Shown here piece after piece: positions 62,702-64,000 of a stretch of 64,000 nt of DNA. The position numbers and the translations under genes are program-made. The notes beneath the pieces were generated by a model that was not told the origin of the DNA, did no database searches, and saw only the letters and a program-made list of their open reading frames with translations. The DNA lies in contig CAJUFL010000008.1 of NCBI GenBank assembly GCA_910585605.1, forward strand, positions 20,767 to 84,766, written 5' to 3'. The number at the start of each line of letters is the position of its first letter. Position 1 is the first letter of the stretch. This DNA is from an uncultured Lachnospiraceae bacterium (GTDB lineage Bacteria; Bacillota; Clostridia; Lachnospirales; Lachnospiraceae).

Positions 62702-63817
62702 TTATCCTCTATACTCTAAAACATCTTTTCGTTCTATCCCAAGCTTTTCAAGCACTACATTTAATGCAGCCAGTGTCTCTCTCATATTTTCTTCTGTACA
62801 GTTATACCCCATATGTCCGATTCGTATGACCTCACCTGCCAGCACATCAAACGAGCCTGCCAGCATAATATCATGCTCCTCTCTCATTAACTTCAAAATA
62901 TCTCCTGCCGTCGCCCCCCCTGGTATAGTAAATACCGTAACCGTATTGGAATATCCGTTTTGTGCGTATAAATGCAACCCTGCCCGCAGCAGTGCTTCTC
63001 TTGTTTTTACCGCTATCCTCTCATGGCGCTTTAAAATATCCTTATCATCCTTTATATTTTCCAATGCCTGTCTAAGTCCGTAAATATCACTTACCGGCAT
63101 TGTATAAGGAAACCATTTGTTTTCATAATAATTCTTAAAGACCAGCAGATTCGCATAAAATGATGCAATCCTTGTCTTGCGGTTCTCCATCATCCTTTTC
63201 GCCTCTTCACTTATCGTCACAAGTGTAAGACCAATCGGACAGGAAATGGCTTTCTGGGAACCGCCGCAAAGAATATCAATGCGGGAAGCATCTACATTTA
63301 CCTCATTTCCGAACATCCCGGAAACAGAATCCACAACCGTTAAAATACCATATTCTTTTAGCAGGGGGCAAATAACGGAAATATCATTTAACATTCCGCT
63401 GGGAGTATCGCAGTGCACGACTGTAGCATACTTAAAATCCGAATCCTTCTCCAAAAATTCCCTTAACGGATCTGCCTCAATTTCTTTTTTATAATCAGTG
63501 GTATAAAGCACCGGCTCACCGCCATAAATACTTACAAAATCTGCAAATCCCTTCCCAAACACACCATTATCGAGAACCAGTACCCGGTCTCCTGCCTCTG
63601 TAATGGAAGCAACTGCCGCCTCTAAACCCAGAATCCCTTCCCCACTTAAAATCAAACTCTCATTTTCCGTATGGAGCAGTTCACTATATAGCTCACATGT
63701 CTCTTTATAAAAATCGTAAAACTCCTGATCCAAATCTGGATTACCGGTCTCTACACTTCTTGCCATTCTGACATTTTCGGCAACCATAGTGGGACCGGGG
63801 GTCATCATCTTGTACAT
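62702..63817 (-). CDS. Class V aminotransferase (alanine/serine-glyoxylate type)
   Basis: This 371-residue protein has the PLP lysine Lys189 in DILCGGSQKAISCPIG, TPGPTMVAENV at the start, VVHCDTPSGMLNDI, and VVDSVSGMFGNEV. It belongs to the serine-pyruvate/alanine-glyoxylate/PucG subgroup of class V, which moves amino groups between small amino acids and glyoxylate or pyruvate. The exact substrates cannot be read; ureidoglycine-glyoxylate exchange (PucG) and serine-type reactions are options. AAGGAAGG precedes the ATG. No pathway gene is adjacent in the window. Confidence 0.85.
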   Translation of the reverse strand: MYKMMTPGPTMVAENVRMARSVETGNPDLDQEFYDFYKETCELYSELLHTENESLILSGEGILGLEAAVASITEAGDRVLVLDNGVFGKGFADFVSIYGGEPVLYTTDYKKEIEADPLREFLEKDSDFKYATVVHCDTPSGMLNDISVICPLLKEYGILTVVDSVSGMFGNEVNVDASRIDILCGGSQKAISCPIGLTLVTISEEAKRMMENRKTRIASFYANLLVFKNYYENKWFPYTMPVSDIYGLRQALENIKDDKDILKRHERIAVKTREALLRAGLHLYAQNGYSNTVTVFTIPGGATAGDILKLMREEHDIMLAGSFDVLAGEVIRIGHMGYNCTEENMRETLAALNVVLEKLGIERKDVLEYRG

Positions 63818-63864
63818 CTATCATCCTTCCTTTCAATCTTTATTTTTTTAAATTCTTATTTAGC

Positions 63865-64000
63865 TTACTGGGGACGCTTACATGGCGGGTGAGGACGGAC
63901 GCAGGAATCTATGGATATAGGGTTCTACGAAAGACACACTTGCGTTCAATATTCCAACGTAACGGTACATAAGAGGCTATCCTGCAAGCAGGCTACCCTC
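63865..64000 (+). ncRNA. Structured non-coding RNA, partial at window end
   Basis: A GC-rich, non-coding stretch with nested stems: CTTAC (63877-63881) with GTGAG (63889-63893); GGACGCA (63897-63903) with TGCGTTC (63941-63947); inside it GGAATCTAT (63904-63912) with ATAGG-GTTCT (63917-63926); and CCTGC/GCAGG near 63981-63992. Several pairs are G-U on the plus strand but would be A-C on the minus strand, so the RNA is probably plus-strand. The class is not assigned; the raiA RNA family is the first I would test. It could instead be the leader of the aminotransferase if the strand is misjudged. Confidence 0.5.

Overview
The window looks like a chromosomal segment of a low-GC Gram-positive gut Clostridium relative, most likely a Lachnospiraceae member. 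The reasons are inference from gene content and style: strong AGGAGG-type ribosome binding sites, many sigma-A promoters with a TATAAT box, secreted proteins carrying choline-binding-like GW/YYF cell-wall repeats, the dgt-dnaG-rpoD-trmK-nif3 housekeeping run, and an A-type RNase P RNA. Nearly all genes lie on the minus strand. I saw no tRNA or rRNA genes, no insertion sequence and no CRISPR array.

Region by region: (1) 469-8853 is a wall-remodelling block: an L,D-transpeptidase, a secreted GH5 glucanase, a transglutaminase-like protein with 11 wall-binding repeats, an LCP polymer-to-wall ligase, and GlmS. (2) 8988-18848 is an exopolysaccharide-type cluster: a multi-membrane GT-C-like protein, a secreted beta-helix protein, three GT2 enzymes, a Wzx-type flippase, a polysaccharide pyruvyltransferase and its usual F420H2-dehydrogenase-beta-like partner. 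(3) 19213-22792 holds two plus-strand secreted beta-helix paralogues. (4) 23053-37228 is a teichoic-acid-like locus: GtrA, a double GT2, UDP-sugar dehydrogenase, TarJ, TarI, three CDP-polyol phosphotransferase-family proteins, TagH/TagG, another GT2 and an undecaprenyl-phosphate sugar-phosphate transferase. (5) 37285-42184 has a GH25 lysozyme with wall repeats, GlmM, a diacylglycerol-kinase-family lipid kinase and GalE. (6) 42395-46516 is a sulfation module: CysD, a CysN-CysC fusion and a sulfotransferase-like protein. (7) 46674-49141 encodes the 7-deazaguanine (queuosine precursor) enzymes QueC, FolE, QueE and QueD. (8) 49371-53994 has threonine synthase, a 3D-domain wall protein, a lone AP2/HNH-like protein, rnpB and an unrecognised 239-residue protein. 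(9) 54169-61553 is the housekeeping run. (10) 61756-64000 has a secreted Ig-like protein and a small XRE regulator transcribed divergently around a palindrome, a class V aminotransferase, and part of a structured RNA running off the right edge.

Together the window reads as a cell-surface island. GlmS, GlmM, GalE and Ugd supply UDP-sugars. TarI and TarJ supply CDP-ribitol. The glycosyl- and polyol-phosphate transferases build undecaprenol-linked polymers. TagGH and the Wzx flippase export them, and the LCP protein would attach them to peptidoglycan. CysD and CysNC make PAPS, which the sulfotransferase-like protein could use to sulfate one of these glycans. This is the most unusual feature of the window. 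The secreted hydrolases and repeat proteins would bind or remodel the same wall. Start sites were adjusted from the longest open frame wherever a clear ribosome binding site or an ATG after a TTG supported it; this is stated per gene. All functional names come from reading motifs by eye, with no database search.
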